From positions 1 to 64,000 of the forward strand of contig CAKPRZ010000004.1 of NCBI GenBank assembly GCA_934183165.1: DNA of 64,000 bases, read 5' to 3'. Both the position numbers and the translations under genes were made by a program. The stretch's first letter is position 1. Each line of letters begins with the position of its first letter. Positions 54,239 to 62,541 of the stretch are shown here, piece by piece. This DNA is from an uncultured Bacilli bacterium. GTDB lineage: Bacteria; Bacillota_I; Bacilli_A; RF39; UBA660. The notes under the pieces are model-generated. The model did no database searches, was not told the DNA's origin, and saw only the letters and a list, made by a program, of their open reading frames with translations.

Positions 54239-55155
54239 TATTGTGGAGTATATCTTAACATATATAGGAAGTAATTAACTGAAGTATACATATTATCTAA
54301 AAATGTTGGTTCAATAATAAAATATGTATTTTTATTTAATAATTTTTCAATGCATTCTCTAATAAAATTACTAAAGTCAGTTACTAAATTAATTGCTCTT
54401 GAAGTAAGCATAGTTTGATTATCAGGCGTTATAGGTGTTTTAACATACAAGTCTTCTGATTCGCGGAAAGCAATCACAAACCTTTCTGACTCATCAGCAA
54501 TGACTTCATCCCCTGGATCAACCAATTTATTTATTAAAACAGCAATTGTAAGCATTGAGTTATTTAATGATAATTCGGAAGTTATAACGAATGTTGGATT
54601 ATATCTTTGCCTTTGATTAATTCTATTTAATTGGTTGATAAATAATGATGTTTCATATATCATGAAATTTAAATAAGAAGGGAAAATATATGAAAACATA
54701 TCTTGATTATTAACTTTATTTAGAATTTCTTCAATTAAATTAGAAAATTTTTCAACTAACATTAAAGCTTCATTATTAAAGTTTTCAATATCTTTAACAA
54801 ATTCATCAGTAACTTTAGTAGGAGTACCGGAAGATAACTCTAATTCTTCTTGTGTTATATCGGTCGCGATAGAAACATTAAACAATTTTTCGGTTAATGA
54901 TTCTAACGGAAGAGTATATGGAGTTACAAAAATATTTGATGTTAATGAATCTCTTGATAATATTCCATTTGAAACATTAACAATCCTTCTTCCTAAATTT
55001 TCACATTTTTCTCCTATACTACCTAAACGAATTTTATATTCGTTATAATTGTCTGGTAGACCAAGTTCAACATTTAAACAAAAAAGTCTAACTGTTCTTA
55101 AATAATATAAATTAATACCTATAGAATCTTGAACAAATTCATTATTGTCTAGCAT
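54235..55155 (-). CDS. Helical protein resembling DUF2935
   Basis: 306 residues; the second ATG (55155) is chosen since AAAGGAG touches the first. All-helical, soluble, apparently two related halves (1-130 and 165-306), each with a long amphipathic helix pair such as LYYLRTVRLFCLNVELGLP and FLDNMYTSVNYFLYML. The pattern recalls DUF2935, a ferritin-like two-domain family, but the metal-binding His and Glu are not evident. Function unknown; single gene on the minus strand. Confidence 0.5.
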   Translation of the reverse strand: MLDNNEFVQDSIGINLYYLRTVRLFCLNVELGLPDNYNEYKIRLGSIGEKCENLGRRIVNVSNGILSRDSLTSNIFVTPYTLPLESLTEKLFNVSIATDITQEELELSSGTPTKVTDEFVKDIENFNNEALMLVEKFSNLIEEILNKVNNQDMFSYIFPSYLNFMIYETSLFINQLNRINQRQRYNPTFVITSELSLNNSMLTIAVLINKLVDPGDEVIADESERFVIAFRESEDLYVKTPITPDNQTMLTSRAINLVTDFSNFIRECIEKLLNKNTYFIIEPTFLDNMYTSVNYFLYMLRYTPQY

Positions 55156-55243
55156 AAACATCTCCTTTATAAATCTTCAATTTAATTATATGTAATTAGT
55201 AAATAAAAATTATAACTATACATATCATTTAATGGTGATATTA

Positions 55244-55942
55244 ATGAATAGAGTAATTTTTAAGTATAAGTATCAAGTCATAATTATGTTATTAATCCTT
55301 TTCAATTTATGTGTTGTTTTAAAAAATCAGGAAAATTATTTATTAACGGATAATGTTGTTTTAACTAAAAATGATGAAAAAAAATTAGAATTAAATGATG
55401 AACATTCATATAAAGTTCTAGTTTATTATCCAAATAGTAAATATAAAATATTAAATAAAGAAATATCTATTAATATAAAAAAATATGTAGATGAATTTAA
55501 AAAGAATATTAAGAATATAGATGCCCAAAAAAATCAGTATTATACTTTAGATATTACTTATGATGAATATAAATATAATAATTATTTATCATATGTATTC
55601 TATATTGACGACTATATAGGTGGAGCTCATCCTAACAGAAGAATATGGACAATCTCTTATGATATTAAAAACGAAAATATAATTACTATAGATGATTTGA
55701 TTAAAAAGAATCCTGACTTTTTAGAAAAATTATCTACTATTATTAGAAAAGAATTATTGAGTAATGCTAAAGTATCTAATACATCTATGCTTTTAGAAGG
55801 AACCAAGACAGTTAAAGAAAATTTTACAAAGTTTGCTTTTGGTAAAAAGAGTTTTTTAGTTTTTTTCCAACCATATCAAATATCTTCATATAGTTCAGGG
55901 AGTTTTGTAGTTGAAGTTCCTTATTCAAAAATATTTGAATAA
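55244..55942 (+). CDS. DUF3298/DUF4163 (RsiV-like) extracytoplasmic protein
   Basis: 232 residues from ATG 55244 (GGTGAT upstream). One N-terminal membrane anchor (about 9-27), then a DUF4163-like part and the DUF3298 signature: YIGGAHPNRRIWTISYDIKN, ITIDDLI, and a C-terminal FFQPYQISSYSSGSFVVEVPY. This fold binds lysozyme in RsiV and occurs in PdaC deacetylases. No sigma factor or deacetylase domain is attached. Placed before lemA, in an envelope context. Confidence 0.8.
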   Translation: MNRVIFKYKYQVIIMLLILFNLCVVLKNQENYLLTDNVVLTKNDEKKLELNDEHSYKVLVYYPNSKYKILNKEISINIKKYVDEFKKNIKNIDAQKNQYYTLDITYDEYKYNNYLSYVFYIDDYIGGAHPNRRIWTISYDIKNENIITIDDLIKKNPDFLEKLSTIIRKELLSNAKVSNTSMLLEGTKTVKENFTKFAFGKKSFLVFFQPYQISSYSSGSFVVEVPYSKIFE

Positions 55943-55957
55943 TATTTAACAATATAT

Positions 55958-55963
55958 TATAAT
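55958..55963 (+). promoter_or_regulatory. lemA promoter -10 box
   Basis: TATAAT 19 bases before the lemA start; -35 not clear. Confidence 0.5.
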
Positions 55964-55981
55964 TACAGTGAGGTGAAAATA

Positions 55982-56539
55982 ATGATAACGACTTTAGTAG
56001 TAATAGGTGTAATAATACTAATTTTACTTTTATATTTTATTACAACCTATAATGGATTAGTTACTTTAAGAAATAGGGTCAAAGATGAATGGGCTCAAAT
56101 TGATGTACAATTAAAAAGAAGAGCTGATTTAATTCCTAATTTAGTTGAAACAGTTAAAGGATATGCAAAACATGAAAAAGGTACTTTAGAAGAGGTAGTA
56201 AAAGCTAGAAATGCTTTATCTAGTGCTAGTACTGTTGATGATGAAATTGATGCAAATAATAAAATAACAGGAGCTTTAAATAAACTATTTGCCTTATCAG
56301 AAGCATATCCAGATCTAAAAGCTAATGAAAATTTCTTAGCTTTACAAGCCGATCTAAAAGATACAGAGGAAAAGATTTCTTATGCTAGACAATTTTATAA
56401 TGATACAGTTTTATCTTATAATAACAAAGTAGAAATGTTCCCTACTAATATTATTGCTAATATGTTTGGTTTTAAGCAATATGAATTTTTCAAAGTTGAA
56501 AATAAAGAAGAAAAAGAAGTACCAAAAGTTAGATTTTAA
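55982..56539 (+). CDS. lemA: LemA family protein
   Basis: 185 residues from ATG 55982 (GAGGTGA upstream). One N-terminal membrane segment (about 3-22) and the helical LemA domain with NGLVTLRNRVKDEWAQIDVQ, RRADLIPNLVETVKGYA, ISYARQFYNDTVLSYNN and FPTNIIANMFGF. Found next to DUF2207 or TPM-domain membrane proteins in many bacteria, as here. Exact role is unknown; membrane maintenance is suspected. Confidence 0.93.
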   Translation: MITTLVVIGVIILILLLYFITTYNGLVTLRNRVKDEWAQIDVQLKRRADLIPNLVETVKGYAKHEKGTLEEVVKARNALSSASTVDDEIDANNKITGALNKLFALSEAYPDLKANENFLALQADLKDTEEKISYARQFYNDTVLSYNNKVEMFPTNIIANMFGFKQYEFFKVENKEEKEVPKVRF

Positions 56540-56567
56540 GACTTACTTTTTGTAAGTCTTTTATTTT
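56538..56567 (+). terminator. Intercistronic terminator between lemA and DUF2207 gene
   Basis: AAGACTTAC/GTAAGTCTT around T5, followed by TTATTTT. The next gene has no visible promoter of its own, so this probably reduces rather than stops its transcription. Confidence 0.7.
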
Positions 56568-56579
56568 AAGGAGGAACTT

Positions 56580-58490
56580 ATGAAAAAAGTATATTTAATA
56601 ATTATAGGATTATTACTTGTAATGTTTCCCAACTTTGTATATGCAGATCAAACTACAAAATATTATATAGAGGTTGATATTCTAGACAATGGGGATGCTA
56701 ATGTTAAAGAGTTAAAATTAATGGATGGTATCTATAATGGATATAAAACAAATATTAGATATAAAAGTGATGGTCTTGATAAGTTTACTGGAAAATTAGA
56801 TGACTTTTCTGAAAGTGACATATATAATGCAACAGGTATAACTAATTTAAAAGTTTATGATGTTAAATTTAATAGTGATGATTTTTCAGTTATAAATAAT
56901 AAAATTAATGAATTTAGTCTTGTGAGTAGCGCTAAAAAAGGTGATTATAAAGTTTATACTAAAAAAGTGACTGATGAGGGATTTAATTTATTAGTATATT
57001 TACCATCATCTTATAAAAGAGCATCACTTGTTACCTATACATTAAAAAATCTGGTGGTAGTTCATAATGATATAGCTGAAATGGCTCATAATTTTATTGG
57101 GAACGATTATGAAGAAAATATTAAAGATTTAATAATTAGGATAAAATTACCTAAAGAGAGTAAAGAATTAAAAATATTTTCACATGGACCTTTAGATGGA
57201 AGTAATAGAATAATAAATAATCAAGAAGTAGAAATAACATATGATTTTTTAATTAGAAATAATGCTGTGGATGGAAGAGTAGTTTTTGATAAAGAAATAG
57301 TACCAAATGCAATTAAGAAATCTAATGTAGATGGAATGGAAAATATTTTAAAAATCGAAAAAGAAAGAGCTGATATTGCTAATCAAGAAAGACAAAATAT
57401 ATTAAAGATTGAAAAAGAAATGAAAAGAAAAAAGAATATTTTTGCTATTATATCAGGAGTATGGTTTCTTGGGCTTGTTTTAGTTGTATATAGGTTTAGC
57501 AAAAAAACAAGGCAAAAATATGGTGCTGAAATAGATAATAAATACTTTAGAGATTTTCCTAGTGATTATATACCATCAACAGTAGATTATTTAATGAATA
57601 AAAGAGTTGGTAAATTGAGTTTTAAAGCTGAAATACTTGAACTTATTAGGAAAAAAGCAATTGTTTTAGAAGAAGTTATGAAAAATGGAATTAATAAGAA
57701 AAATATTTCAAAGACATACAAGCTTTCTAAAAATCCAACATTTAATTTAGAAGAGCTTAAAGATAGTGAAAAGATAATATATGAGTTATTAATAGATGTA
57801 GCGGGTAATGGTGAATATGTAACATTAGATAAATTAAATAATTATACAAAGATTTATGATAATGCTAAAAAGTTTATGGTAAAATATGACTCTTGGCATT
57901 ATAAGAGTTTGAATGAGGCTAAAAGTGAAGAATTTTATGAGGATATAAGTAAAGATAAAATAAAAGCAATTGTTTATTCTTTATTAATAATGTGGATTTT
58001 TATTATAAGTGTAGTATTAGGCGTGGCTTCTCTCATAAGTTTTGCCTTTAACATATTTGGAATAATGGCTATAATTTATTTCATTTGTTCTTCAAAAAGA
58101 ACAAAATTAGGAAGTGAAGAATATTTTAAATGGAAAGGATTAAAAAACTTTCTAAATGATTTTGGCAGATTAGATGAAAAAGATTTACCTGAGATTAAGT
58201 TGTGGGAAAAATATTTAGTGTATGCTACTGTATTTGGAATTGCCACAAAGGTTCAAAAAAGTATGAAAATTAATTTGGATAAATTTAATTATAACGATGG
58301 TATAGAATTCACATATTTATATGGCTTTGATTTTGGAGTTACTGATTCTATTTTTAATTCTATAGATAGTAGTATATCTTCTGCAAGAGGAGTGATTTAT
58401 GCTCAAGAGTCATCTTCAACAGGATCTGGTGGTGGATCGTCTTTTGGTGGAGGAAGCTTCGGTGGAGGAAGCGGTGGAGGCCGTTTCTAA
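56580..58490 (+). CDS. DUF2207 (YciQ-like) membrane protein
   Basis: 636 residues. Signal peptide (1-22, cut near VYADQ), an extracytoplasmic DUF2207 beta domain (about 25-230), a coiled-coil linker (about 250-285), membrane segments near 288-308 and 465-505, a cytosolic part, and a Gly/Ser-rich tail (SGGGSSFGGGSFGGGSGGG). All are standard for the family. It forms an operon with lemA, with AGGAGG as ribosome-binding site and an attenuating terminator between. Confidence 0.88.
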   Translation: MKKVYLIIIGLLLVMFPNFVYADQTTKYYIEVDILDNGDANVKELKLMDGIYNGYKTNIRYKSDGLDKFTGKLDDFSESDIYNATGITNLKVYDVKFNSDDFSVINNKINEFSLVSSAKKGDYKVYTKKVTDEGFNLLVYLPSSYKRASLVTYTLKNLVVVHNDIAEMAHNFIGNDYEENIKDLIIRIKLPKESKELKIFSHGPLDGSNRIINNQEVEITYDFLIRNNAVDGRVVFDKEIVPNAIKKSNVDGMENILKIEKERADIANQERQNILKIEKEMKRKKNIFAIISGVWFLGLVLVVYRFSKKTRQKYGAEIDNKYFRDFPSDYIPSTVDYLMNKRVGKLSFKAEILELIRKKAIVLEEVMKNGINKKNISKTYKLSKNPTFNLEELKDSEKIIYELLIDVAGNGEYVTLDKLNNYTKIYDNAKKFMVKYDSWHYKSLNEAKSEEFYEDISKDKIKAIVYSLLIMWIFIISVVLGVASLISFAFNIFGIMAIIYFICSSKRTKLGSEEYFKWKGLKNFLNDFGRLDEKDLPEIKLWEKYLVYATVFGIATKVQKSMKINLDKFNYNDGIEFTYLYGFDFGVTDSIFNSIDSSISSARGVIYAQESSSTGSGGGSSFGGGSFGGGSGGGRF

Positions 58491-58491
58491 T

Positions 58492-58520
58492 TTGACAAAA
58501 ATGTAAAAAAATGGTATAAT
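58492..58520 (+). promoter_or_regulatory. Acyl-ligase promoter, shared type
   Basis: TTGACA, 17 bases, TATAAT (58515-58520) with extended TG. Spacer AAAATGTAAAAAAATGG compares with AAAAATGTAAAATATGG at 51216; both are followed by ATGC-AACGTA. Confidence 0.85.
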
Positions 58521-58572
58521 ATGCAAACGTAATGTTGAGTAGTAAAATGATAGTAAAAAAGAGGGAATTATT

Positions 58573-60561
58573 TTGGAAAGAGATAGTATAGAAAATTTAA
58601 AAATAAGATATCAAAATTTAAAACCAGGTATAACTTTAAAATTGAAAGGGAAAGGTTATGCATCATTCGATGAACCTTGGAATAATCAATATCCTATTTT
58701 GGATAAGGAAATGCCATCTAAATACATGTCAATGTATAGATATTTAGTTGAATCAACTAAAAACAACCCAAATAGTATAGCACTTGTTTATAATAGAAAA
58801 GGTAAGGAAGAAAATGTAACTTTTGCAAAGGTAAAAGAGAACATTGATAAGGCAGCTAAATCATTTAAAATGTTAAATATTAAGGCTGGTGATATTGTAC
58901 CAGTTATATCTCTTACTACGCCTGAAGTTATTTATTCTTTTTATGCTTTAAATAAAATTGGAGCAATTCCACTTATGTTTGATATAAGAAAAGGTCCAAG
59001 TGAATATATAAAACAATTAAACGCAGTCGATGCTAAAACAATTGTTGTAGCCGATTTCATTTTGAAAAAATTAAAGAAAATCATGCCTAATACTATGGTT
59101 GAAAATGCAGTTGAGCTTCCATTCATCAAGGATATGAAATTATCTGAAATTTTAAAATCTGTAATAGGATCAAAAAATTCTTCTAAAAAATCAGAAAAAA
59201 TAGAAATTAATAATGAATCTAAATCTTTAGGAATTAGTAGTTGGGATAAGTTTATTAAAAAAGGTGATGCCTTATTTGCTAAGGAAGAAGATATAGAGGC
59301 ACCATATGAAAAAAACAAACCAGGACTTATGATTTTAACTAGTGGTACATCGGGTGCTCCTAAAGCTGTTATTCATGCTGCGGAAACAGTAAACTCTATG
59401 CCACAAAAATATTATAAAACAGGTACATTTGATGCTAAAGTTGGAGAAAGAATGCTTACAATTATGCCTCCATTCCTTATGTATGCTGTACCACTTACTT
59501 TTCAAACAGCCTTAACTAATAATGTTACTTTAGTTATACTTCCACAATCAAATAAAGAAAAGCTTTTAAAAGCAGTAAATAAATATAAACCAGAATATTT
59601 TATAGGTTCTATTTCTCATTTTTATCAACTTTTAGATGCTGATGATTTAAGTTTTGCTAAATATTATGGTTGTGGTGGAGATAAAGTAAATAAGCAAGTT
59701 GAGACAAAATTAAAAGAACAATTGAGAGAACTTGGTATGAATACTGTATTTATTGGTTATGGTGCAACTGAGTTAGGGGGATCATCTGCTACTCAAACGG
59801 CTAATCATAATGCAGTAAGTACAGTTGGTTTACCTTTATATGGATCTAAGGCTATTGTAGTTGATCCTAAAACATATGAAGAATTACCTTATGAACAAGA
59901 AGGACTTTTATGTATGCAGACAGATACAATGATGTTAGAATACTTCAATAACGAAGAGAAAACTAATCAAGTTTTTGCTCGTGATAAGGATGGAAACACT
60001 TATTTTGTTACTGGTGATTTAGGAGTTATTCATAAAAATGGTGAACTAAGTGTAATAGGAAGAATTAAACCACGTGCAGCATTATTTACTGGTCATAAAT
60101 TTTCTCCAGATAATATAAATGAGGTGTTATTAAAACATCCAGATATTGAAGATGCTGTTACAGTAGCGCAACCTAACACTTATAATACTATAGAGAAAGG
60201 CTCTAATGATTTCCAAGGAAGTTGGCCACATTCATATATAATTTTGAATCAAGAAGATACTTCTGATGTTCAAGAAAAGATTAATGAAATTAGTGAATTT
60301 TGTTTAAGAGAGTTAGGAAAAGAAGATGTGCCATTTTTCTATACAGTTGTAAAAAAAGAGGATGGATTTAAACTTACAGATAATGGAAAAGTCGATTTTA
60401 GATATTATGAAAAGCAACTTGTTTACATTAACGAAGGAGAAGCAATATCTAATAGTGACAATGGTATCCTTGTTCCAGATGTTACTACATTACAAAGAGA
60501 TGCTAATATAATTATTGGTGCATCAAAAGAAAAAAAATTAAAAAAAATATTTAAAAGATAA
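58573..60561 (+). CDS. AMP-forming acyl-CoA/acyl-ACP ligase
   Basis: 662 residues starting at TTG (GAGGG 7 bases upstream). ANL adenylate-forming enzyme: LTSGTSGAPKAV (about 254-265, ATP phosphate loop), GYGATELGG (about 397), YFVTGDLG (about 476), GRIKPR hinge, and a late Lys in DNGKVDF. Activates a fatty acid as acyl-AMP and passes it to CoA or a carrier protein. An insert near residues 175-245 is unusual. The shared promoter with the PlsC-like gene suggests a joint role in lipid or lipid-linked product assembly. Confidence 0.88.
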   Translation: MERDSIENLKIRYQNLKPGITLKLKGKGYASFDEPWNNQYPILDKEMPSKYMSMYRYLVESTKNNPNSIALVYNRKGKEENVTFAKVKENIDKAAKSFKMLNIKAGDIVPVISLTTPEVIYSFYALNKIGAIPLMFDIRKGPSEYIKQLNAVDAKTIVVADFILKKLKKIMPNTMVENAVELPFIKDMKLSEILKSVIGSKNSSKKSEKIEINNESKSLGISSWDKFIKKGDALFAKEEDIEAPYEKNKPGLMILTSGTSGAPKAVIHAAETVNSMPQKYYKTGTFDAKVGERMLTIMPPFLMYAVPLTFQTALTNNVTLVILPQSNKEKLLKAVNKYKPEYFIGSISHFYQLLDADDLSFAKYYGCGGDKVNKQVETKLKEQLRELGMNTVFIGYGATELGGSSATQTANHNAVSTVGLPLYGSKAIVVDPKTYEELPYEQEGLLCMQTDTMMLEYFNNEEKTNQVFARDKDGNTYFVTGDLGVIHKNGELSVIGRIKPRAALFTGHKFSPDNINEVLLKHPDIEDAVTVAQPNTYNTIEKGSNDFQGSWPHSYIILNQEDTSDVQEKINEISEFCLRELGKEDVPFFYTVVKKEDGFKLTDNGKVDFRYYEKQLVYINEGEAISNSDNGILVPDVTTLQRDANIIIGASKEKKLKKIFKR

Positions 60562-60584
60562 AAGTACATTTTTGTACTTTTTTT
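60560..60584 (+). terminator. Terminator of the acyl-ligase gene
   Basis: AAAGTAC/GTACTTT around a T-rich loop, then T-run. Confidence 0.8.
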
Positions 60585-60612
60585 AATTTAAATATCATTA
60601 TATTCTTATTTG

Positions 60613-60621
60613 TGATATAAT
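60613..60621 (+). promoter_or_regulatory. Promoter of hybrid kinase-like gene 2
   Basis: TGA-TATAAT extended -10, 27 bases before the start. Confidence 0.6.
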
Positions 60622-60648
60622 TATAAATAGAAAATATGGAGGTAATAT

Positions 60649-62460
60649 ATGAACGTAGGATTTACATTTTCGGTAGTAAGTTTATTTTATAGTATATTAT
60701 TAACAATAATCTTTTTCTCAAAAGAAAGACTTATAACATTAGAAAACAAAGTTTATTCATGGGCAATAATTGCAAATTTAATAGGAATTATATTGGCTAT
60801 TAGTAGTTATTTTTTGATTTTGAGAGTTGATGAACTTCCAATTATTAATATTATTATCGCAAAGGGGTATTTAATATATTTATTATCTTATATTTCAATA
60901 TTGACCTTATATGTCTTACTAATTTCATCAAATAAGCTAAAAGAAGAGAAAAGTAACTATTTTGATAAATGTTTTAATATAGTATTTATACTGCTTTTAA
61001 TATTTTCCTTTATAATAATAGTTTTACCAATTTATTTCTATCATAAAGGAAATGTGGTATATACGTATGGGCCTAGCGCTAATGTTGTATATTTGATTTC
61101 ATTAATATATATATTTGTCTGGATTATATTTATGCTTAGACAATATCAGCATTTAAAAAGTAAAAAGTATTTACCTCTGTTTTCATTTATTTCTATTGGA
61201 ACAGTAGTTATGATAATTCAAAAACTAAATCCAGGATTATTATTAATGACTGCTATGGAAACATTTGTAACATTTTTAATGTATTTTACAATAGAGAATC
61301 CAGATATAAAAATGATAGATGAATTAACAAAAGCTAAGACATTAGTAGAGAAAAATAATAACGATAAATCAATATTTATATTTAATACAACACAACAAAT
61401 AAGGAATCCATTAAACATGATAGAACAAAAAACAGAACAAATATTAGATTATAATTTAGAAGAAGAAGTAAAAGAGAAGGTATTAGATATAAGGACATGT
61501 GAACAAAGGATATCATATATATTAAGAGGAATAATGGATGTATCAACAATAGATGCAAAAAATATAAAGATAGTAAATAATCAATATAAGATAGGGAATA
61601 TATTAACAGAAATAAAAATAAGAGCCAAGAAAGAAGCAGAAAAGAAAGGATTAGAATTTAGAACAAGTATAGATGAAGGGATGCCAGAGGAGTTATATGG
61701 AGATTCAATCCGCTTAAAACAAATAATAAATGGAATAGTATCGAATGCAATAAAATATACAGATAAAGGATTTGTAGAATTAGATGTAAATTCAATAGTA
61801 AGCTTTGATATATGTAGATTAATAATATCAGTAAAAGATTCAGGGATAGGAGTAAATGCAGATAAAATAAATAAATTGTTCCAAAGCAAGGAAGATATAG
61901 AATTAGATAAAGTAGAAGGTTCAGATATAACATTAGAAGTAGCAAAAAAGATGATAAATCTAATAGGAGGAACAATAACAGTAAGAAGTGAAAAAGGAAG
62001 AGGATCAGAGTTTACAATAATAGTAGATCAAAAGATAAAGACAGAAGAAAATAAGATAAAAGATATAGTAGATGAATATAAGAATTTAAATAATAAGAAG
62101 AAAATAATGATTGTTACTGATAATGAGAAGGATAAAGAAATATATAATAGATTTTTCAGTAAAAATGTAATTTTAGAAATTGCTGAAAATGGAGAGGTTT
62201 GTTTAAATAAAATAAGAAGTGGGGAAAACTATGATTTAATTCTTATTAATGAAAAATTAAAGAAATTAGAGGCTTATCAAATAATAAATAAATTAAAAAA
62301 GTTAAAAATCCAAAATAATAAAGTTATCATTTTAACAGATAACAAAGATAAAGAAAAAGATTTGATTACTGCAGGATACTTAGCATTGTCAAAAGACTAT
62401 ACCAAAGATAAATTTATGAAAAAAATAAATGGATTTTTAGATATTAACAAGGGTCTATAA
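60649..62460 (+). CDS. Hybrid sensor-kinase-like protein 2, degenerate
   Basis: 603 residues, paralogue of the gene at 52424. N-terminal membrane part (1-215, FFSKERLITLENKVYS start) is clearly related but diverged. Residues 210-492 are identical to copy 1, again with Gln249 in place of the H-box His and a degraded G2 box. The receiver-like tail (493-603) differs: VTDN at its start and Asn534 in YDLILINEK where the phospho-Asp belongs. AGGAGG-like ribosome-binding site GGAGG. It may sense a signal and work by binding rather than phosphotransfer, perhaps pairing with protein 1. Confidence 0.85.
   Translation: MNVGFTFSVVSLFYSILLTIIFFSKERLITLENKVYSWAIIANLIGIILAISSYFLILRVDELPIINIIIAKGYLIYLLSYISILTLYVLLISSNKLKEEKSNYFDKCFNIVFILLLIFSFIIIVLPIYFYHKGNVVYTYGPSANVVYLISLIYIFVWIIFMLRQYQHLKSKKYLPLFSFISIGTVVMIIQKLNPGLLLMTAMETFVTFLMYFTIENPDIKMIDELTKAKTLVEKNNNDKSIFIFNTTQQIRNPLNMIEQKTEQILDYNLEEEVKEKVLDIRTCEQRISYILRGIMDVSTIDAKNIKIVNNQYKIGNILTEIKIRAKKEAEKKGLEFRTSIDEGMPEELYGDSIRLKQIINGIVSNAIKYTDKGFVELDVNSIVSFDICRLIISVKDSGIGVNADKINKLFQSKEDIELDKVEGSDITLEVAKKMINLIGGTITVRSEKGRGSEFTIIVDQKIKTEENKIKDIVDEYKNLNNKKKIMIVTDNEKDKEIYNRFFSKNVILEIAENGEVCLNKIRSGENYDLILINEKLKKLEAYQIINKLKKLKIQNNKVIILTDNKDKEKDLITAGYLALSKDYTKDKFMKKINGFLDINKGL
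61277..62126 (+). repeat. 850-bp direct repeat, copy 2
   Basis: Identical by eye to 53052-53901, including matching shadow frames on the other strand. Begins exactly 628 bases after its gene's start codon, as in copy 1. Confidence 0.9.
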
Positions 62461-62476
62461 TAGATCCTTTATTTTT
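62448..62476 (+). terminator. Terminator of hybrid kinase-like gene 2
   Basis: AAGGGTCTA/TAGATCCTT (one G-T pair) around the TAA stop codon, then TTATTTTT. Confidence 0.7.
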
Positions 62477-62508
62477 GGAGAAAATATATTTATATAGATA
62501 AATTTTTG

Positions 62509-62517
62509 TGTTATAAT
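62509..62517 (+). promoter_or_regulatory. Promoter of the Clp-like gene (extended -10)
   Basis: TGT-TATAAT, 24 bases before the start codon. Confidence 0.6.
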
Positions 62518-62541
62518 TTGAATATAATCTGGAGGTTGCCT

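Noticed and set aside
53052..62126. Repeat block as an insertion sequence or transposon
   Set aside because: No transposase, no terminal inverted repeats, and both copies sit in frame at the same position of homologous genes.
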